Made by a program: the position numbers and the translations under genes
In this document: in pieces, positions 8,729 through 20,040 of the stretch
Layout: every line of letters begins with the position of its first letter
Position numbering within the stretch: position 1 is the first letter of the stretch
Source of the DNA: Propionibacterium sp.
GTDB taxonomy: Bacteria > Actinomycetota > Actinomycetes > Propionibacteriales > Propionibacteriaceae
Direction of reading: 5' to 3'
Length of the DNA: 64,000 nt
Assembly (NCBI GenBank): GCA_012517405.1
Contig: JAAYVB010000001.1
Location: 124,001-188,000 of the forward strand
The notes under the pieces: model-generated
Told to the model about the DNA's origin: nothing
The model's database searches: none
The model's input: the letters and a program-made list of their open reading frames with translations, nothing else

Positions 8729-11641
8729 TCAGTCGCGAGCCTTCTCGATCATCTCGTAGGTCTCGATAACGTCGCCGATCTGAATATCAGAGTAGTTGGC
8801 CAATGTCAGACCGCATTCGAAGCCCTCGCGGACCTCGGTGACATCGTCCTTCTCCCGGCGCAGCGAGGCGATCGAGGTTTCGGCGACCACCACACCGTCG
8901 CGCAGCAGGCGCGCCTTGGCATTGCGCCTGATGTGACCGTCGGTGACCATACAACCGGCGATGTTGCCGAACTTGGAGCTGCGGAAGATCTCCCGGATCT
9001 CCGCGGTGCCCTGAGTCTTCTCCTCGTAGATCGGCTTGAGCATGCCCTTGAGGGCAGCCTCGATTTCGTCGATCGCGTCGTAGATGACCGAGTAGTACCG
9101 GATATCGACGTTCTCCTGATCGGCCAGGCGGGCTGCCTGCACGGTCGGGCGGACGTTGAAACCGATGATGACCGCGTGCGGGATGGACGCAGCCGCCAGC
9201 GACACGTTGGTCTCGGTGATGGCACCGACACCACGGTCGATGACGCGCAGGCCGACCTCGTCGGACACCTCGATCTTCGACAGGGCATCTTCCAGGGCTT
9301 CGACCGAACCTGCGCCGTCGCCCTTCAGGATAAGCGTCAGCTCGCTCGTCTCGCCCTTTTCGAGTTGCTCGAACAGCTCTTCCAGGGTCTTGCGGCGCGA
9401 GGACTGAGCCTGCAGCGCGGCACGACGGTTGGCGTCCCGCTTCGCGGCGATCTGGCGAGCCATCCGGTCGTCCTCGACGACCAGGAAGTTGTCGCCGGCT
9501 CCCGGCACGCTGGTCAGGCCGAGCACCTGAACCGGCATGGACGGCGGAGCCTCGTCGATCGTGTCACCACGGTCGTTGATCATCGCGCGAACGCGGCCGT
9601 GAGCCGCACCCGCCACGATCGAGTCGCCCCGGTGCAGCGTGCCGCGCTGAATGAGCACGGTGGCCACCGGGCCACGGCCCTGATCGAGGTGGGCCTCGAT
9701 CGCCACGCCCTGGGCGTCCATGGTCGGATTGGCGCGCAGATCAAGAGCTGCGTCGGCGGTCAGGATGATCGCCTCCAGCAGATTGTCCAGGCCGACCCGG
9801 GTGACCGCGGAGACATCCACGAACATGGTCTGGCCGCCGTATTCCTCAGGCACCAGGCCGAACTCCATGAGCTGACCTCGCACCTTCGCCGGATCGGCGC
9901 CGGGCTTGTCGATCTTGTTGACCGCGACCACGATCGGCACATCGGCTGCCGTGGCATGGTTTAGGGCCTCAATCGTCTGCGGCATCACGCCGTCATCGGC
10001 CGCCACCACCAGAACGGCGATGTCGGTCGACTTGGCGCCACGCGCACGCATCGCGGTGAAGGCCTCATGGCCGGGGGTATCGATGAAGGTGATGGCACGT
10101 TCCTCGCCGTCCACCTCGGTCTCGATCTGGTAGGCACCGATCGACTGGGTGATACCACCGGCCTCTTTACCCTGCACATTGGTGTCGCGCAGCGCATCCA
10201 GCAGCTTCGTCTTGCCATGGTCGACGTGACCCATGACGGTGACGACCGGCGGACGGGCCTCGAGATCGTGCTCGCCGCCTTCATTCTCACCGAACTCGAG
10301 GTCGAAGCTTTCGAGCAGCTCGCGGTCTTCGTCCTCGGGGCTGACGACCTGAATCTTGTAGTTCAACTCCGCGCCGAGGATCTCCAGCGTCTCGTCGGGA
10401 ACCGACTGAGTCGCGGTGATCATCTCGCCGAGGTTGAACAGCACCTGCACCAGCTGCGCCGGCTCGGCGTTGATCTTCTCGGCAAGATCGGTCAGCGATG
10501 AACCACGGCGAAGACGGACGATCTGGCCGTCCCCACCACGGATGCGCACGCCACCGATCGACGGTGCCTGCATCTCATCGAACTCTTGACGACGCTGCTT
10601 CTTCGACTTGCGGCCCCGCCGATTGGATCCGGCGCGCCCGAAGGCACCCTGGGTTCCGCCGCGGCCACCGCGGCCACCACGGCCACCGGCCATGCCACCG
10701 CCGGGTGCGCCGCCCATCGAGGGGCCGCCACGACCACGGCTCGGACCACCGGGGCGTCCACCCCGGCCGCCACCGCCACCACCGGCGCCCTGCTGGGTGC
10801 CGAGCGAGGGGTTGGCGTGCTTGGGCATCATCGCGGGATTCGGACGCGGCATCCGGTCGCCGCCGCCGGGACGCGGCGGACGGCCCTCACCCGAACGGGG
10901 AGCGCCACCATCGCGGCTACCGGTACGCGGCTGGGAGGGACGACGGGCCTGGCCCATCCCCTGCGACGACGAGAACGGGTTGTTGCCCGGACGCGGAGCT
11001 CCCGGACGACGCACGTTCGCCGGTGTCGGACCCGGACGTGGACCCGAAGCGGCCTTACCGGAGCCGGTACCACCGGGAGCCGGAGTCCGGCGCGGTCCCG
11101 GAGTCGGACGGGGACCGCCCTGGGATTGCGGCGATGCGGGGCGCGACTGCGGCTGGCTACTTACACCGGGCTTGGGATGCGGCCGCTGCTGAGCGGGCTT
11201 GCTCTGGGAGGCCTGTCCACCTTGGCCGTTGCCATTGCTCTGCCGCGGACCAGGCGCTGCGTGCTGGCCGGGCGTCGGACGCGGACCGGGAACGGCGCGC
11301 GGACCGGGTACCGGGTGCGGGCCCGGCGTCGCGCGCGGACCGACCTTGGCACCGGCCGCGGCCTGCGGCGCGTCGGGCTGTGGAGTCTGGGGTGTGGCGG
11401 CTGTCTTCGGCTTGGGTGCCGGCGCGCCACTCTTCTTGGGTGCGGGGGCATGATCGACAGCCCCCGACTTCGCGTCCTTATGAACGCCCTTCACCTTCTC
11501 GGTCACTCTGCGAACCACGGGTGCCTCGATCGTCGAGGACGCCGAACGGACGAATTCGCCCATCTCGTTCAGAGTGCTGAGAAGCTCCTTACTTTCCAAA
11601 CCGAGCTCTTTAGCAAGCTCGTAGACACGGACCTTGGCCAC
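8729..11641 (-). CDS. infB: Translation initiation factor IF-2
   Basis: A 970-residue GTPase that brings initiator fMet-tRNA to the 30S subunit. The N-terminal IF2_N helix domain ([20 protein letters not shown]) is followed by a very long Gly/Pro/Arg/Ala-rich linker (about residues 60-340), as in other actinobacteria. A second IF2_N-like segment, then the GTPase domain follow: G1 [10 protein letters not shown]3 DTPGHEAF, G4 NKIDKPGAD. The beta-barrel and C-terminal fMet-tRNA domains complete it. The start is GTG at 11641 with AAGGAGATCA upstream. Codon periodicity is poor in the repetitive linker, which generates long shadow frames. Confidence 0.97.
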   Translation of the reverse strand: MAKVRVYELAKELGLESKELLSTLNEMGEFVRSASSTIEAPVVRRVTEKVKGVHKDAKSGAVDHAPAPKKSGAPAPKPKTAATPQTPQPDAPQAAAGAKVGPRATPGPHPVPGPRAVPGPRPTPGQHAAPGPRQSNGNGQGGQASQSKPAQQRPHPKPGVSSQPQSRPASPQSQGGPRPTPGPRRTPAPGGTGSGKAASGPRPGPTPANVRRPGAPRPGNNPFSSSQGMGQARRPSQPRTGSRDGGAPRSGEGRPPRPGGGDRMPRPNPAMMPKHANPSLGTQQGAGGGGGGRGGRPGGPSRGRGGPSMGGAPGGGMAGGRGGRGGRGGTQGAFGRAGSNRRGRKSKKQRRQEFDEMQAPSIGGVRIRGGDGQIVRLRRGSSLTDLAEKINAEPAQLVQVLFNLGEMITATQSVPDETLEILGAELNYKIQVVSPEDEDRELLESFDLEFGENEGGEHDLEARPPVVTVMGHVDHGKTKLLDALRDTNVQGKEAGGITQSIGAYQIETEVDGEERAITFIDTPGHEAFTAMRARGAKSTDIAVLVVAADDGVMPQTIEALNHATAADVPIVVAVNKIDKPGADPAKVRGQLMEFGLVPEEYGGQTMFVDVSAVTRVGLDNLLEAIILTADAALDLRANPTMDAQGVAIEAHLDQGRGPVATVLIQRGTLHRGDSIVAGAAHGRVRAMINDRGDTIDEAPPSMPVQVLGLTSVPGAGDNFLVVEDDRMARQIAAKRDANRRAALQAQSSRRKTLEELFEQLEKGETSELTLILKGDGAGSVEALEDALSKIEVSDEVGLRVIDRGVGAITETNVSLAAASIPHAVIIGFNVRPTVQAARLADQENVDIRYYSVIYDAIDEIEAALKGMLKPIYEEKTQGTAEIREIFRSSKFGNIAGCMVTDGHIRRNAKARLLRDGVVVAETSIASLRREKDDVTEVREGFECGLTLANYSDIQIGDVIETYEMIEKARD

Positions 11642-11943
11642 TGATCTCCTTCGTGGTCCAGGCCCCGGGCCAGAACCACCTAGTTGTTTTCGGTGCTCAT
11701 TGGTGAGTACTCATCGAGTCGTCATGAGCTGTCGCCCACCTTCTGGCTCTGCGTGATCACCGCGATACCCGGCCCCAGCCGCGCCTGACCGCGCCATGGG
11801 GCGCCATCATTGACGGGAGCTTTGCCGAGTTCTTCGGAACCTTCCCCGAAGACACGCGCTAGCCAGTGTATCGCGCTTGATCCCCGGATGCCCAACCACG
11901 AGACGCCAACCGTCTCGTGGTGTTGCCAGGGTCGTTGCCGGCT
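11642..11943 (-). promoter_or_regulatory. ylxR-infB intergenic region
   Basis: This 302-nt gap has no supported gene. Its main feature is a perfect 11-bp inverted repeat (11895-11905 with 11911-11921, 5-nt loop) just past ylxR. The spacing is large for the nusA-infB operon, so infB may have its own promoter here. I could not identify clear -35/-10 boxes. Confidence 0.4.
11895..11921 (-). terminator. Hairpin after ylxR
   Basis: ACCACGAGACG pairs with CGTCTCGTGGT around a 5-nt loop, 22 nt past the ylxR stop. No T tract follows (TGGGCAT). Attenuator or processing site is equally possible. Confidence 0.5.
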
Positions 11944-12249
11944 TCAGTCGGGCAGGGCTTCATCCGAGTCGTGACAGGCTTGGTCGGGCGAGGACGAAGC
12001 GGGCCAGTCCGCGAGCACGGCATCGTCGACTTTGCGACGGAAACTACGCGCGAAAGCGCCCCTGCGGCGGGCCGTGTCAGCACAGTGCGGGTCGGCGTGC
12101 AGCCACGCTCCCCGACCGGGCGCGTGCCCGGACGCGTCGACCCGCAGGACCGACCCGTCCAGGACGAATCGGGTCATGCCCGCCGGATCGCAGCTCTCGC
12201 GGCAGCCCACGCAGGTGCGCGCCGGCCGCCGCGATGCCCGATCAGGCAC
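11944..12249 (-). CDS. ylxR: YlxR family RNA-binding / nucleoid protein (DUF448)
   Basis: A small basic protein of about 101 residues, always found between nusA and infB. The diagnostic ARTCVGCRE motif is near the N-terminus and [11 protein letters not shown] further on. YlxR has been reported to associate with nucleoid or RNase P functions in some species. No strong ribosome site is visible: GTG at 12249 overlaps the nusA end and TTG at 12255 is the alternative. Translation is probably coupled to nusA. Confidence 0.85.
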   Translation of the reverse strand: MPDRASRRPARTCVGCRESCDPAGMTRFVLDGSVLRVDASGHAPGRGAWLHADPHCADTARRRGAFARSFRRKVDDAVLADWPASSSPDQACHDSDEALPD

Positions 12250-13219
12250 CCTCAACGGCTGTGTCGGGCTGGATGTCGATGCGCCATCCGGTCAGCCGGG
12301 CGGCGAGCCGAGCATTCTGGCCCTCGCGTCCGATGGCGAGGCTGAGCTGATAGTCGGGGACGATGACCCGCGCGGCACGTGCGGACGGGTCCATCACGAT
12401 CACCTGGTTGACCTTGGCCGGGCTGAGCGCGTTCGCGACGAACTTGGCCGGGTCGGCATCCCAGTCGACGATGTCGATCTTCTCCTCGTTGAGCTCGTGC
12501 ATGACCGCGCGCACCCGCTGCCCCATCGGGCCGATGCAGGCGCCCTTCGCGTTGACCTCCGGATTGTTCGAATGCACCGCGATCTTGCTGCGGTGACCGG
12601 CCTCGCGGGCGATCTCCTTGATCTCGACGATGCCCTGCTCGATCTCGGGCACCTCCAGCGCGAAGAGCTTCTTCACCAGATTCGGATGGGTGCGGCTGAC
12701 GATCACCTGCGGGCCGCGCAGTTCTTTGCGGACACTGACCACGTAGACGCGCATGCGCTTGCCGTGGGTGTATTCCTCGCCGGGAGCCTGCTCGGCCAGC
12801 GGCATGATCGCCTCGATCTGTCCGAGATCGACCCGCACCGAGCGGGTGTCGCGATCCTGCTGGATGACACCGGTCAGAATGTCACCCTCGGACGCGGCGA
12901 AGCGCCCGTACTTCTGTTCGTCCTCATGTTCACGCAGCCGTTGGAAGATCACCTGCCGGGCGGTGGCGGCGGCGACCCTGCCGAAGTCGGCCGGCGTGTC
13001 GTCGTACTCGCCGACCTGTTCACCGTCCTCGTTGAGATCAGGCACCATCACGGCGACGGTTCCGAGCTTGCGGTCGAGCACGACCCGAGCCCCCGGCTTG
13101 GCGCCGTCCGTCTTCAGGTACGCGTTCAGCAAGGCATCCTCGAGCGCCTTCAGTAGGTACTCGAGCGGGATCTCCTTGTCCCGTTCAATCGCCCGCAAAG
13201 CCGACAGATCGATATCCAT
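12242..13219 (-). CDS. nusA: Transcription termination/antitermination factor NusA
   Basis: A 325-residue RNA polymerase-associated factor. It has the N-terminal RNAP-binding domain ([19 protein letters not shown]), an S1 domain ([13 protein letters not shown]), and two KH domains ([18 protein letters not shown] and [19 protein letters not shown]). It lacks the C-terminal acidic repeats of E. coli NusA, as is usual in actinobacteria. ATG at 13219 has GGGGGAG at 8 nt; an in-frame GTG at 13228 is less well placed. It begins 5 nt after rimP and overlaps ylxR. Confidence 0.96.
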   Translation of the reverse strand: MDIDLSALRAIERDKEIPLEYLLKALEDALLNAYLKTDGAKPGARVVLDRKLGTVAVMVPDLNEDGEQVGEYDDTPADFGRVAAATARQVIFQRLREHEDEQKYGRFAASEGDILTGVIQQDRDTRSVRVDLGQIEAIMPLAEQAPGEEYTHGKRMRVYVVSVRKELRGPQVIVSRTHPNLVKKLFALEVPEIEQGIVEIKEIAREAGHRSKIAVHSNNPEVNAKGACIGPMGQRVRAVMHELNEEKIDIVDWDADPAKFVANALSPAKVNQVIVMDPSARAARVIVPDYQLSLAIGREGQNARLAARLTGWRIDIQPDTAVEGA

Positions 13220-13224
13220 CCCGT

Positions 13225-13716
13225 TCACTCCCCCGCTTCGTCGTGGTCATCGGTCAGGCGGCGGTTCATCTCCACCTGGATCACGGCCTTGGAAATCTGA
13301 TCGAACCCGATCGTGCGCTCCTCACCGTCGACATCGACGGTGACGGACCGCTCATCGGCGGCGCTGATGCGCCCGGTCAGCGAGGTCCCGTCGGCAAGGG
13401 TCAGCGTGACCAGACGGGTCAGATTGCGGCGATAGTGCGCCGGCTTGGTGAGCGGCCGCGAGACTCCGCGGGTGCTGACCTCAAGGGTGTAGGGGGCGTC
13501 GCCGAGCGCATCGGTGTCGTCCAATGCCTGGGAAATCGCTCTGGTCGCGTCTGCGATCTGATCGAGGTCCGGCCCGGTTCCCGACGGTCCGTCTCCGTCC
13601 ACTGTGACGCGGACGACCCGCCGCTTTCCCGCGGCCTGAACCTCGAGGTCATCGAGTTCGAGTTGGTGACCAGCGAGCACAGCCGCCAACTCCTCTTCGA
13701 GCCCGGTGTGCTTCAT
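13225..13716 (-). CDS. rimP: Ribosome maturation factor RimP
   Basis: A 163-residue 30S assembly factor. [20 protein letters not shown] (N-terminal alpha/beta part) and [20 protein letters not shown] (the SxPG-like region, here STRGVSRPL) are visible, followed by the SH3-like C-terminal domain. ATG at 13716 has AAAGGATC upstream. First gene of the rimP-nusA-ylxR-infB-rbfA operon, divergent from the DUF4439 lipoprotein gene. Confidence 0.94.
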   Translation of the reverse strand: MKHTGLEEELAAVLAGHQLELDDLEVQAAGKRRVVRVTVDGDGPSGTGPDLDQIADATRAISQALDDTDALGDAPYTLEVSTRGVSRPLTKPAHYRRNLTRLVTLTLADGTSLTGRISAADERSVTVDVDGEERTIGFDQISKAVIQVEMNRRLTDDHDEAGE

Positions 13717-13825
13717 GGACGATCCTTTTGTGAGTTGAGCCAGTTGTTGGTCAGCATGACGCTGATCTGCCAGTCTAGGCCATCGTCTCGCGACCTGCAC
13801 GCCGAGAGCACGCTAGGGTGACCCC

Positions 13826-14857
13826 ATGATCCCCCCTGACCACCATCGCGGCTTGCGGCGGCGCGAGTTCATGCGGTTAGCCCTTGCCGGTTCGGCCGCG
13901 GTCACGCTGGCCGCGTGCGCCCCCAACCCGCTGATCACCGCCGATCAGAGTCCCAAGCCTCAGCCGACCTTGGACGACGCCCGGCGGCAGACGGCGCAGA
14001 GCGCTGCCGACCTTGCTGCCCTGGCAACGGCGTGTGCTGGGCTGGAGGACGCCGACGAGGCCTTCGCGGCTTGGTGCACCGCGCTGGCCGCGCAGCATCA
14101 GGCGCATCTGAGCGTGCTGTGCCAGGCCGATCCGCTGGGTGGGGTACTGGCGGATCCGACTCCTATTGAGCAGATCACGGCAGCCACGCCGGCAGTGCCG
14201 GCCGCGCAGGCCGAGGCCATGCAGGTGCTGGCGCAACGCCACGCCGAGTTGGCCGAGCTGACTTCGTCGGTGGCGGCCACCCAGAGCGGTGGATCCGATG
14301 CCGACCAGACTGCCGGCATGGCGCTGCTGTGGATCTCGCAGTGGCTCTGTGCGCAAGTGGCTGCCACAGCGTTCGGCTCCGGAGATGCCGCGGCGTTGAG
14401 TCCCGCCCCGGTGCAGGGCGAGGCGGTGCCCGCCCGCACCGAGATGGGAGACGCTGCGCAGGCCCGGCAGGTCGTGCTGAGCCATCAACGGGCGTTGGTC
14501 TTCGGGCTGCAGGCGCTCTACGGACGCGCCGACTACACCCAGCCGATCGACGGCCAGCTGGCAGCGCGGCTCAGCGAGGCGATGCGCGAACGCGACGCCA
14601 CCGCCGCCGCCATCACCGCCGGCGGAGCGACACCCGAACCGCAGCCGCCCGAGTACGCGATGCCCGGAGACGTCACTGACCCCAGTCAGACGGCCCAGAT
14701 CTGGGGCGCCCTGGAGTTGGCGGTGATGAACGCGTGGGCCCGGCTGGCCGCCGTCGACGCGGCCGGTCGTGCCGACGCCAGCCAGCAGGCGCTCACCCAG
14801 GCCGGACGAGCCCGCGATCTGGGAACCGCGCTGCCCTTCTGGCCCGGCTGGGTGTGA
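13826..14857 (+). CDS. DUF4439 lipoprotein with a Tat-like signal
   Basis: A 343-residue secreted protein. RRREFMRLALAGSAAVTLAA, followed by Cys31, combines a twin-arginine-like motif with a lipobox (L-A-A-C), so the mature protein should be lipid-anchored outside the membrane. The rest is Ala-rich and helical; the C-terminal half (about 200-343, with YGRADYTQPI and WGALELAVMNAWARLAAVD) fits the ferritin-like DUF4439 domain. No function is known. It is wedged between rimP and proS, a common actinobacterial position, and converges with proS 9 nt away. Confidence 0.78.
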   Translation: MIPPDHHRGLRRREFMRLALAGSAAVTLAACAPNPLITADQSPKPQPTLDDARRQTAQSAADLAALATACAGLEDADEAFAAWCTALAAQHQAHLSVLCQADPLGGVLADPTPIEQITAATPAVPAAQAEAMQVLAQRHAELAELTSSVAATQSGGSDADQTAGMALLWISQWLCAQVAATAFGSGDAAALSPAPVQGEAVPARTEMGDAAQARQVVLSHQRALVFGLQALYGRADYTQPIDGQLAARLSEAMRERDATAAAITAGGATPEPQPPEYAMPGDVTDPSQTAQIWGALELAVMNAWARLAAVDAAGRADASQQALTQAGRARDLGTALPFWPGWV

Positions 14858-14866
14858 GTCGGGACC

Positions 14867-16615
14867 TCAGATCTCGATCTCGGTGAGAACCTCCGGCAGC
14901 GCGTCCGCGAGGGGAACGAGCCGTGCCCGGCCCGACCTGCGATCGCGGATCTCGACGTTGCCCTGGGCCAGTGCCCGCCCGACCACAACGCAGGTGGGAG
15001 TGCCCAGGATTTCGGAGTCCTTGAACTTCACGCCAGGTGACGCCTTGCGGTCGTCCAGCAGCACGCTGACCCCCGACGCATCCAGATCGGCGGCCAGCTT
15101 CTCGGCTGCCTCGGCGATCTCGTCACCCTTGCCGGTGGCCACCACCATCACGTCGAACGGGGCCAGCGAACGCGGCCAGCACAGTCCCTTGTCATCGCAG
15201 GTGGCCTCGGCTACCACGGCGACAGCACGAGACACGCCGATGCCGTAGGAGCCCATCGTGACGGTCTGCAGCTTGCCGTCGGCGTCCAGCACCTTCAGCC
15301 CGAGAGCCTCGGCATACTTGGTGCCCAACTCGAAGATGTGGCCCATCTCGATGCCGCGGGCCAGGCTCAACGGACCTGATCCGTCCGGCGCCTGGTCGCC
15401 ATCGCGCAGCACGGCGACATCCAGGTGGCCGTCGATCTGGAAATCGCGTCCGGCCACCAGGTTGATCACGTGGTATCCCGCGGTGTCGGCGCCGGTCAGC
15501 CAGGCCGTCCCGGACACGACCTCGGGATCCAGCAGGTAGCGCACGCCGGCAGCCTTCAGGCCCGCCGGTCCGATGTAACCCTTGGCCAGCTGCGGGAACT
15601 TCTCGAAGTCCTCCTCGCTGAACGCCTCCACCTCGGCCGGCGACACGGCCGCCGCCAGGCGCGTGTCATCGACCTCGCGATCGCCGGGCAGACCGATGGC
15701 CAGCGGCTCGACCGTGCCGTCGGGCTGGCGCAGGTTGAAGATCACATTCTTCAGCGTGTCGTGCGCCACCCACTGACGATCGGCCCGCGGGAACAGCGCA
15801 TTGGCCTGGGCCACGAGCGTGTCGATGGTCGGCGAATCGGGGGTGGCATGCTTCTGCGCGGCGGGCACATCCGAGGCGTCCACCTCAGCGGCCAACGGAC
15901 GCTGCACGGCCTCGACGTTGGCCGCGTAGCCGCCGGGCGAACGAACGAAGGTGTCCTCCCCGTTGGGCGAGACCGCCAGGAACTCCTCCGATGCCGAACC
16001 GCCCATCGCGCCGGAATTGGCCTGCACGATCACATAGTCGAAGCCCAGCCGGTCGAAGACCCGGATGTAGGCCGCGCGGTGCGCCTGGTACGAGGCGTCC
16101 AGTCCGGCCTTGTCGATGTCGAACGAATAGGAGTCCTTCATCACGAACTCGCGGCCACGCAGAATGCCCGCCCGCGGGCGCGCCTCGTCCCGGTACTTGA
16201 TCTGGATCTGATACAGCGTCAGCGGCAGCTCCTTGTAGGAGCTGCACTGGTCCTTCGCCATCAGGGTGAACATCTCTTCATGGGTGGGCCCGAGCAGCAT
16301 GTCGGAGCCTTTGCGGTCGACCAGCCGGAACAAGGTGTCGCCGTACTCGGTCCAGCGGTTGGTCGCCTTGTAGGGCTCGGCGGGCAGCAACGCCGGGAAG
16401 AGGACTTCCTGGGCGCCGATCGCGTTCATCTCTTCGCGGACGATCTCTTCGACCCGGTGCAGCACCCGCAGTCCCAGCGGCAGCCAGGAGTAGATGCCCG
16501 GCGCCACGCGGCGGATGTATCCGGCGCGCACCAGCCAGCGGTGGCTTGGCACTTCGGCGTCGGCCGGATCCTCACGCAGGGTCCGCACAAAAAGGTGGCT
16601 CATTCGGGTGATCAC
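14867..16615 (-). CDS. proS: Prolyl-tRNA synthetase
   Basis: A 582-residue class II synthetase charging tRNA-Pro. Motif 2 ([20 protein letters not shown]) and motif 3 ([16 protein letters not shown]) are clear, with the editing-type insertion between them, giving the bacterial long form, and an anticodon-binding C-terminus ([20 protein letters not shown]). GTG at 16615 is chosen because GAGGAG lies 5 nt upstream; ATG at 16603 would be too far from it. Divergent from the cydDC-like pair. Confidence 0.96.
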   Translation of the reverse strand: MITRMSHLFVRTLREDPADAEVPSHRWLVRAGYIRRVAPGIYSWLPLGLRVLHRVEEIVREEMNAIGAQEVLFPALLPAEPYKATNRWTEYGDTLFRLVDRKGSDMLLGPTHEEMFTLMAKDQCSSYKELPLTLYQIQIKYRDEARPRAGILRGREFVMKDSYSFDIDKAGLDASYQAHRAAYIRVFDRLGFDYVIVQANSGAMGGSASEEFLAVSPNGEDTFVRSPGGYAANVEAVQRPLAAEVDASDVPAAQKHATPDSPTIDTLVAQANALFPRADRQWVAHDTLKNVIFNLRQPDGTVEPLAIGLPGDREVDDTRLAAAVSPAEVEAFSEEDFEKFPQLAKGYIGPAGLKAAGVRYLLDPEVVSGTAWLTGADTAGYHVINLVAGRDFQIDGHLDVAVLRDGDQAPDGSGPLSLARGIEMGHIFELGTKYAEALGLKVLDADGKLQTVTMGSYGIGVSRAVAVVAEATCDDKGLCWPRSLAPFDVMVVATGKGDEIAEAAEKLAADLDASGVSVLLDDRKASPGVKFKDSEILGTPTCVVVGRALAQGNVEIRDRRSGRARLVPLADALPEVLTEIEI

Positions 16616-16720
16616 AGGTGCTCCTCACATACTTGCCCGAACAAGGGTATCCGACGCGCCGGGCCGTCTGATGACCAGCGACCACGGGTGCAGAGGTTTC
16701 GGCCACAATGGGGTTCCAAT

Positions 16721-18340
16721 ATGAATGCGCAACCATCTGTGGCAACCCCGGCGGGCAAGCGGGCCATCAGCATCCAGATCGTCTTGGCGATCGTCGGCAG
16801 CCAGGCGCTGGCCTGGTTCCTGATCATCGTCGCACGGCTGGCCGCGAACGTGTTCGGCTCGTCCTCGCTGCCCGTGGGGCAGATCTGGGCGGCGGCTGTG
16901 CTGATCGTGGTGGCCGGCGCGGCCCAGGCAGCCAGCGACATCGTCCAGGGTCGTAGCGCGGCGGAGGCCGAGGCCGGGCTGCATCGCCGCGTCCTGCAGC
17001 ACGCGTTCGATCTGGGTCCGGCGATGTTCACCGGACGCCAGACCGGTGCGATCACCGCGATGCTCACCGATCAGACCGAGCGCGTCGCCGGATACCGGCA
17101 GACCTTCATCGGCCCGATGATCGGGGCGATGGTGAGCCCTGTGCTGATCCTGGTGAGCGTGGCGATCGCCATCGATCCGATCGCGGCTGCGGTGCTGTTG
17201 ATCAGCGTGCCGTTCATCCCGCTGGCGGTGGGTGGCTTTCAGCGGGCCTTCCGCAAGGTGTCGGCTGCCTCGCGTCAGGCCCGCGGCAAGCTCGCCAACC
17301 AGTTCCTCGAGGCCATCCAAGGACTGACGACGCTGGTGCTGCTGGGCGCGGCCGGGCGGGTGGGCGATCAGCTCGCCGACACCGGTGAGGAGAACCGGAA
17401 GGCGACCATGGCGCTGCTGGCCCGCAATCAGCTGATCCTGCTGGTCACCGACGCGGCCTTCTCGCTTTTCATGCTGACCGCGGCCGCCCTGGTGGCCTGG
17501 TGGCGGCTCGACGTGGGCGCCATCAACGCTGCGCAAGCCCTCGGGCTCGTACTGGTCTCCGCTCTGCTGTGCGCCCCCATGGAGCAGATCGGCAGCTTCT
17601 TCTACGTCGGCATGGCCGGGATGGCCGCCCAGCGCCAGATCCGGGCCTTTCTCGGACGAGACACCCCCAGTCAGGTCCAGGTAGCGGGATCCGGCAGCGA
17701 TCTGGCCGTCGAGCTGAGGCAGGCGGGCTTCGGCTATGCCCCCGACCGTCCCGTCTTCAGCGGACTCGACCTGCGGGTTCCGCCGCGTTCCACGACGGTG
17801 ATCGTGGGGCCCTCCGGATCAGGCAAGTCGACGCTGATGTCGATGCTCGCCGGCGACCTGCTGCCCGATGCCGGGCAGTGCTACGTGGGCGGTATCGCGC
17901 TGACGGCAGCCAGCCGCGATCAGGTGCGCGCCGCCTCGGCGATGGTCCGTCAGCGCAGCTGGCTGTTCTACGGGACGCTGGCCGAGAATCTGCGGATCGC
18001 CAGGCCGCAGGCCACCGACGACGAACTGCACCAGGCGTTGACCAAGGTCGCCCTGGACGACTGGGTCGGCTCGTTGCCCGACGGCTTGGACACCCAGGTG
18101 GGCGAGCACGGGCTCGCAGTCTCGGGGGGTCAGGCCCAGCGCATCGCCTTGGCCCGCGCGATGCTGTCGGGACGCGACCTGTTGCTGCTGGATGAACCGA
18201 CCTCGCAGGTCGATCAGGAATCCGAGCGCGTCATCCTGGACGCCATCGACGAGATCGCCGGCCGGCACACCATCGTCATGGTTTCCCATCGGCTGACCGC
18301 AACCGAGCGTGCCGACCAGATCCTGGAGCTGAACCGATGA
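16721..18340 (+). CDS. ABC exporter half-transporter, CydD-like
   Basis: A 539-residue fused membrane-ATPase subunit. About six transmembrane helices occupy residues 1-320; the nucleotide-binding domain shows Walker A GPSGSGKST, signature VSGGQAQRIALARAM, Walker B LLLLDEPT and an H-loop SH. It overlaps the next gene by ATGA, so the two very likely form a heterodimer. Similarity of layout points to CydD of the cysteine/glutathione exporter CydDC. ATG at 16721 is preferred; the frame runs open far upstream inside antisense proS. No cydAB lies nearby, so the substrate is unproven. Confidence 0.82.
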   Translation: MNAQPSVATPAGKRAISIQIVLAIVGSQALAWFLIIVARLAANVFGSSSLPVGQIWAAAVLIVVAGAAQAASDIVQGRSAAEAEAGLHRRVLQHAFDLGPAMFTGRQTGAITAMLTDQTERVAGYRQTFIGPMIGAMVSPVLILVSVAIAIDPIAAAVLLISVPFIPLAVGGFQRAFRKVSAASRQARGKLANQFLEAIQGLTTLVLLGAAGRVGDQLADTGEENRKATMALLARNQLILLVTDAAFSLFMLTAAALVAWWRLDVGAINAAQALGLVLVSALLCAPMEQIGSFFYVGMAGMAAQRQIRAFLGRDTPSQVQVAGSGSDLAVELRQAGFGYAPDRPVFSGLDLRVPPRSTTVIVGPSGSGKSTLMSMLAGDLLPDAGQCYVGGIALTAASRDQVRAASAMVRQRSWLFYGTLAENLRIARPQATDDELHQALTKVALDDWVGSLPDGLDTQVGEHGLAVSGGQAQRIALARAMLSGRDLLLLDEPTSQVDQESERVILDAIDEIAGRHTIVMVSHRLTATERADQILELNR

Positions 18341-20031
18341 CCACCACCAAGCAGCTGCGGCGCTGGCTGATCTCGGTCGCCCGTCCCGTCCTCAAACCCC
18401 TCGGCGCGTCCATCGTCTTCCGGCATGTCGATCAGCTCGCCGGGCTGGCGCTGCTGGCGATCAGCGCGGGAGCCGTCACTAAGGTCGCCGGCAACGCGCT
18501 CGGGGCCCCGGCATCCGAGACGGCCTGGCTGCCGAACACGGCCGCGATGCTCGCCGTCGTGCTCGTCACGGTCTCGTTGGTCAAGGGCCTGGCTCGCTAC
18601 CTGGAGCATTTCTTCGGGCACCTGGTCGCCTTCAAGGCCCTCGAGCTGTTGCGGGTGCGGCTCTATCAGGCGCTCGTCCCGCAGACCCCGGCGCTGATGC
18701 AGCGCTCCACCTCGGGTGACCTGCTGGTGCGGGCCACCAAGGACATCGACCGGATCGAGGTCTTCTTCGCGCACACCTTCCCGCCGGCGGTCACCGCGGT
18801 CACGGTGCCGGTGATCGGGATCCTGACCATCGGCGGTATCGCCTCATGGCCGGTGGCGCTGGTGGCAGCGGCCGGGTTGGTGGCAAGCCTGGCGAACGCC
18901 TGGCTGGGTTCGGGCGCGAATCTGGCGGTCTCGCATCGGGTGGCCGGTTTGCGCGGGCAGATCAGCCAGCACGTCACCGATTCGGTGCAGGGCATGGCCG
19001 AGGTCACCGGCTACGGGCACGTCACCCGGCGCTTGGACGAGTTGGCCGGCCTGGACGCCCAGGTCGCCGCCGCCCAGCGCAGCCGCAGCCGCTTCCAGGC
19101 GGCCCGGAACGGGCTGCAGGTCATCGCGATGGGTGCCACCACCCTGGTCGCAACAATCGTGGCCGTCGGCCAGGGGTTGGGGCTGGTGCCCACCGCCGTG
19201 ACGATCGCCCTGATCTGGCGGTTGTTCGATTCGACCGCTGCGGTTAAAGACTTCATGTCGAGCCTGGACGTGTCGATGGCCGCCGCCGAGCGGGTCCACC
19301 GAATCGTTACCGCGGCGCCGCTCATTACCGATCCCGAATCGCCGGCGCAGCTGCCCGCCGGTCCCCTTGCCGTGGCCTGGAACCAGGTCAGCTACAGCTA
19401 TCCGTCCGAAGGCATCGCCCGCGAACCAGCGGTCAACGACGTGACGATCGACGTGCCCGCCGGAACGCACTGCTGCCTGATCGGCCACTCGGGTTGCGGC
19501 AAGTCGACGCTGCTGCAACTCGCTTTGCGCTTCGACGATCCGCAGTCGGGGCGGGTGCTGGTCGGCGGCGTCGATGTGCGCCGGCTCGAGTTGGCTCAGT
19601 TGCGCTCACGGGTCGCTTTGGTCAGTCAATCGCCCTTCCTTTTCCACGGTTCGATCGCCGACAACCTGCGGGTGGCCAGCCCGGACGCCACCGACGACCA
19701 ACTCCACGAGGTGTTGCGCATCGCGCAGCTCGACGAGGAGGTCGAGGCCATGCCAGGAGGTCTGGATGCCCCGATCGGCGAGCAGGGCCAGCGGCTGTCG
19801 GGAGGCCAGCAGCAGCGGCTCGCGTTGGCCCGGGCGTTGCTCACCCCTGCCGATGTCTTCTTGCTCGACGAGTTCACCTCGCATCTGAATCGCGACCTCG
19901 CCGATCGGGTGCGGGAAGGGCTGCGCGCTGCGCGTCCGAGGGTCACGATCATCGAATCGACGCATCTGCTGGACGCGGTGCGAGCCGATCAGGTCGTCCG
20001 CTTGGATGCCGGCCGGCTTGTCTCTGCCTGA
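18337..20031 (+). CDS. ABC exporter half-transporter, CydC-like
   Basis: A 564-residue partner of the preceding protein, start codon overlapping its stop. Membrane domain about residues 25-330, with TPALMQRSTSGDLLVRATKD, a coupling-helix region typical of CydC-type exporters. The ATPase domain has Walker A GHSGCGKST, signature LSGGQQQRLALARALL and Walker B VFLLDEFTS; the H-loop appears as STH. The two-gene exporter would move a small thiol or other solute out of the cytoplasm. Confidence 0.82.
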   Translation: MTTTKQLRRWLISVARPVLKPLGASIVFRHVDQLAGLALLAISAGAVTKVAGNALGAPASETAWLPNTAAMLAVVLVTVSLVKGLARYLEHFFGHLVAFKALELLRVRLYQALVPQTPALMQRSTSGDLLVRATKDIDRIEVFFAHTFPPAVTAVTVPVIGILTIGGIASWPVALVAAAGLVASLANAWLGSGANLAVSHRVAGLRGQISQHVTDSVQGMAEVTGYGHVTRRLDELAGLDAQVAAAQRSRSRFQAARNGLQVIAMGATTLVATIVAVGQGLGLVPTAVTIALIWRLFDSTAAVKDFMSSLDVSMAAAERVHRIVTAAPLITDPESPAQLPAGPLAVAWNQVSYSYPSEGIAREPAVNDVTIDVPAGTHCCLIGHSGCGKSTLLQLALRFDDPQSGRVLVGGVDVRRLELAQLRSRVALVSQSPFLFHGSIADNLRVASPDATDDQLHEVLRIAQLDEEVEAMPGGLDAPIGEQGQRLSGGQQQRLALARALLTPADVFLLDEFTSHLNRDLADRVREGLRAARPRVTIIESTHLLDAVRADQVVRLDAGRLVSA

Positions 20032-20040
20032 TCGCGCAGC

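Noticed and set aside
10498..11580. Plus-strand frames opposite the infB linker
   Set aside because: Produced by the repetitive Gly/Pro/Arg linker of IF-2; no domain seen.
15425..16720. Upstream extension of the CydD-like gene
   Set aside because: Antisense to proS. The conserved membrane protein begins at 16721.
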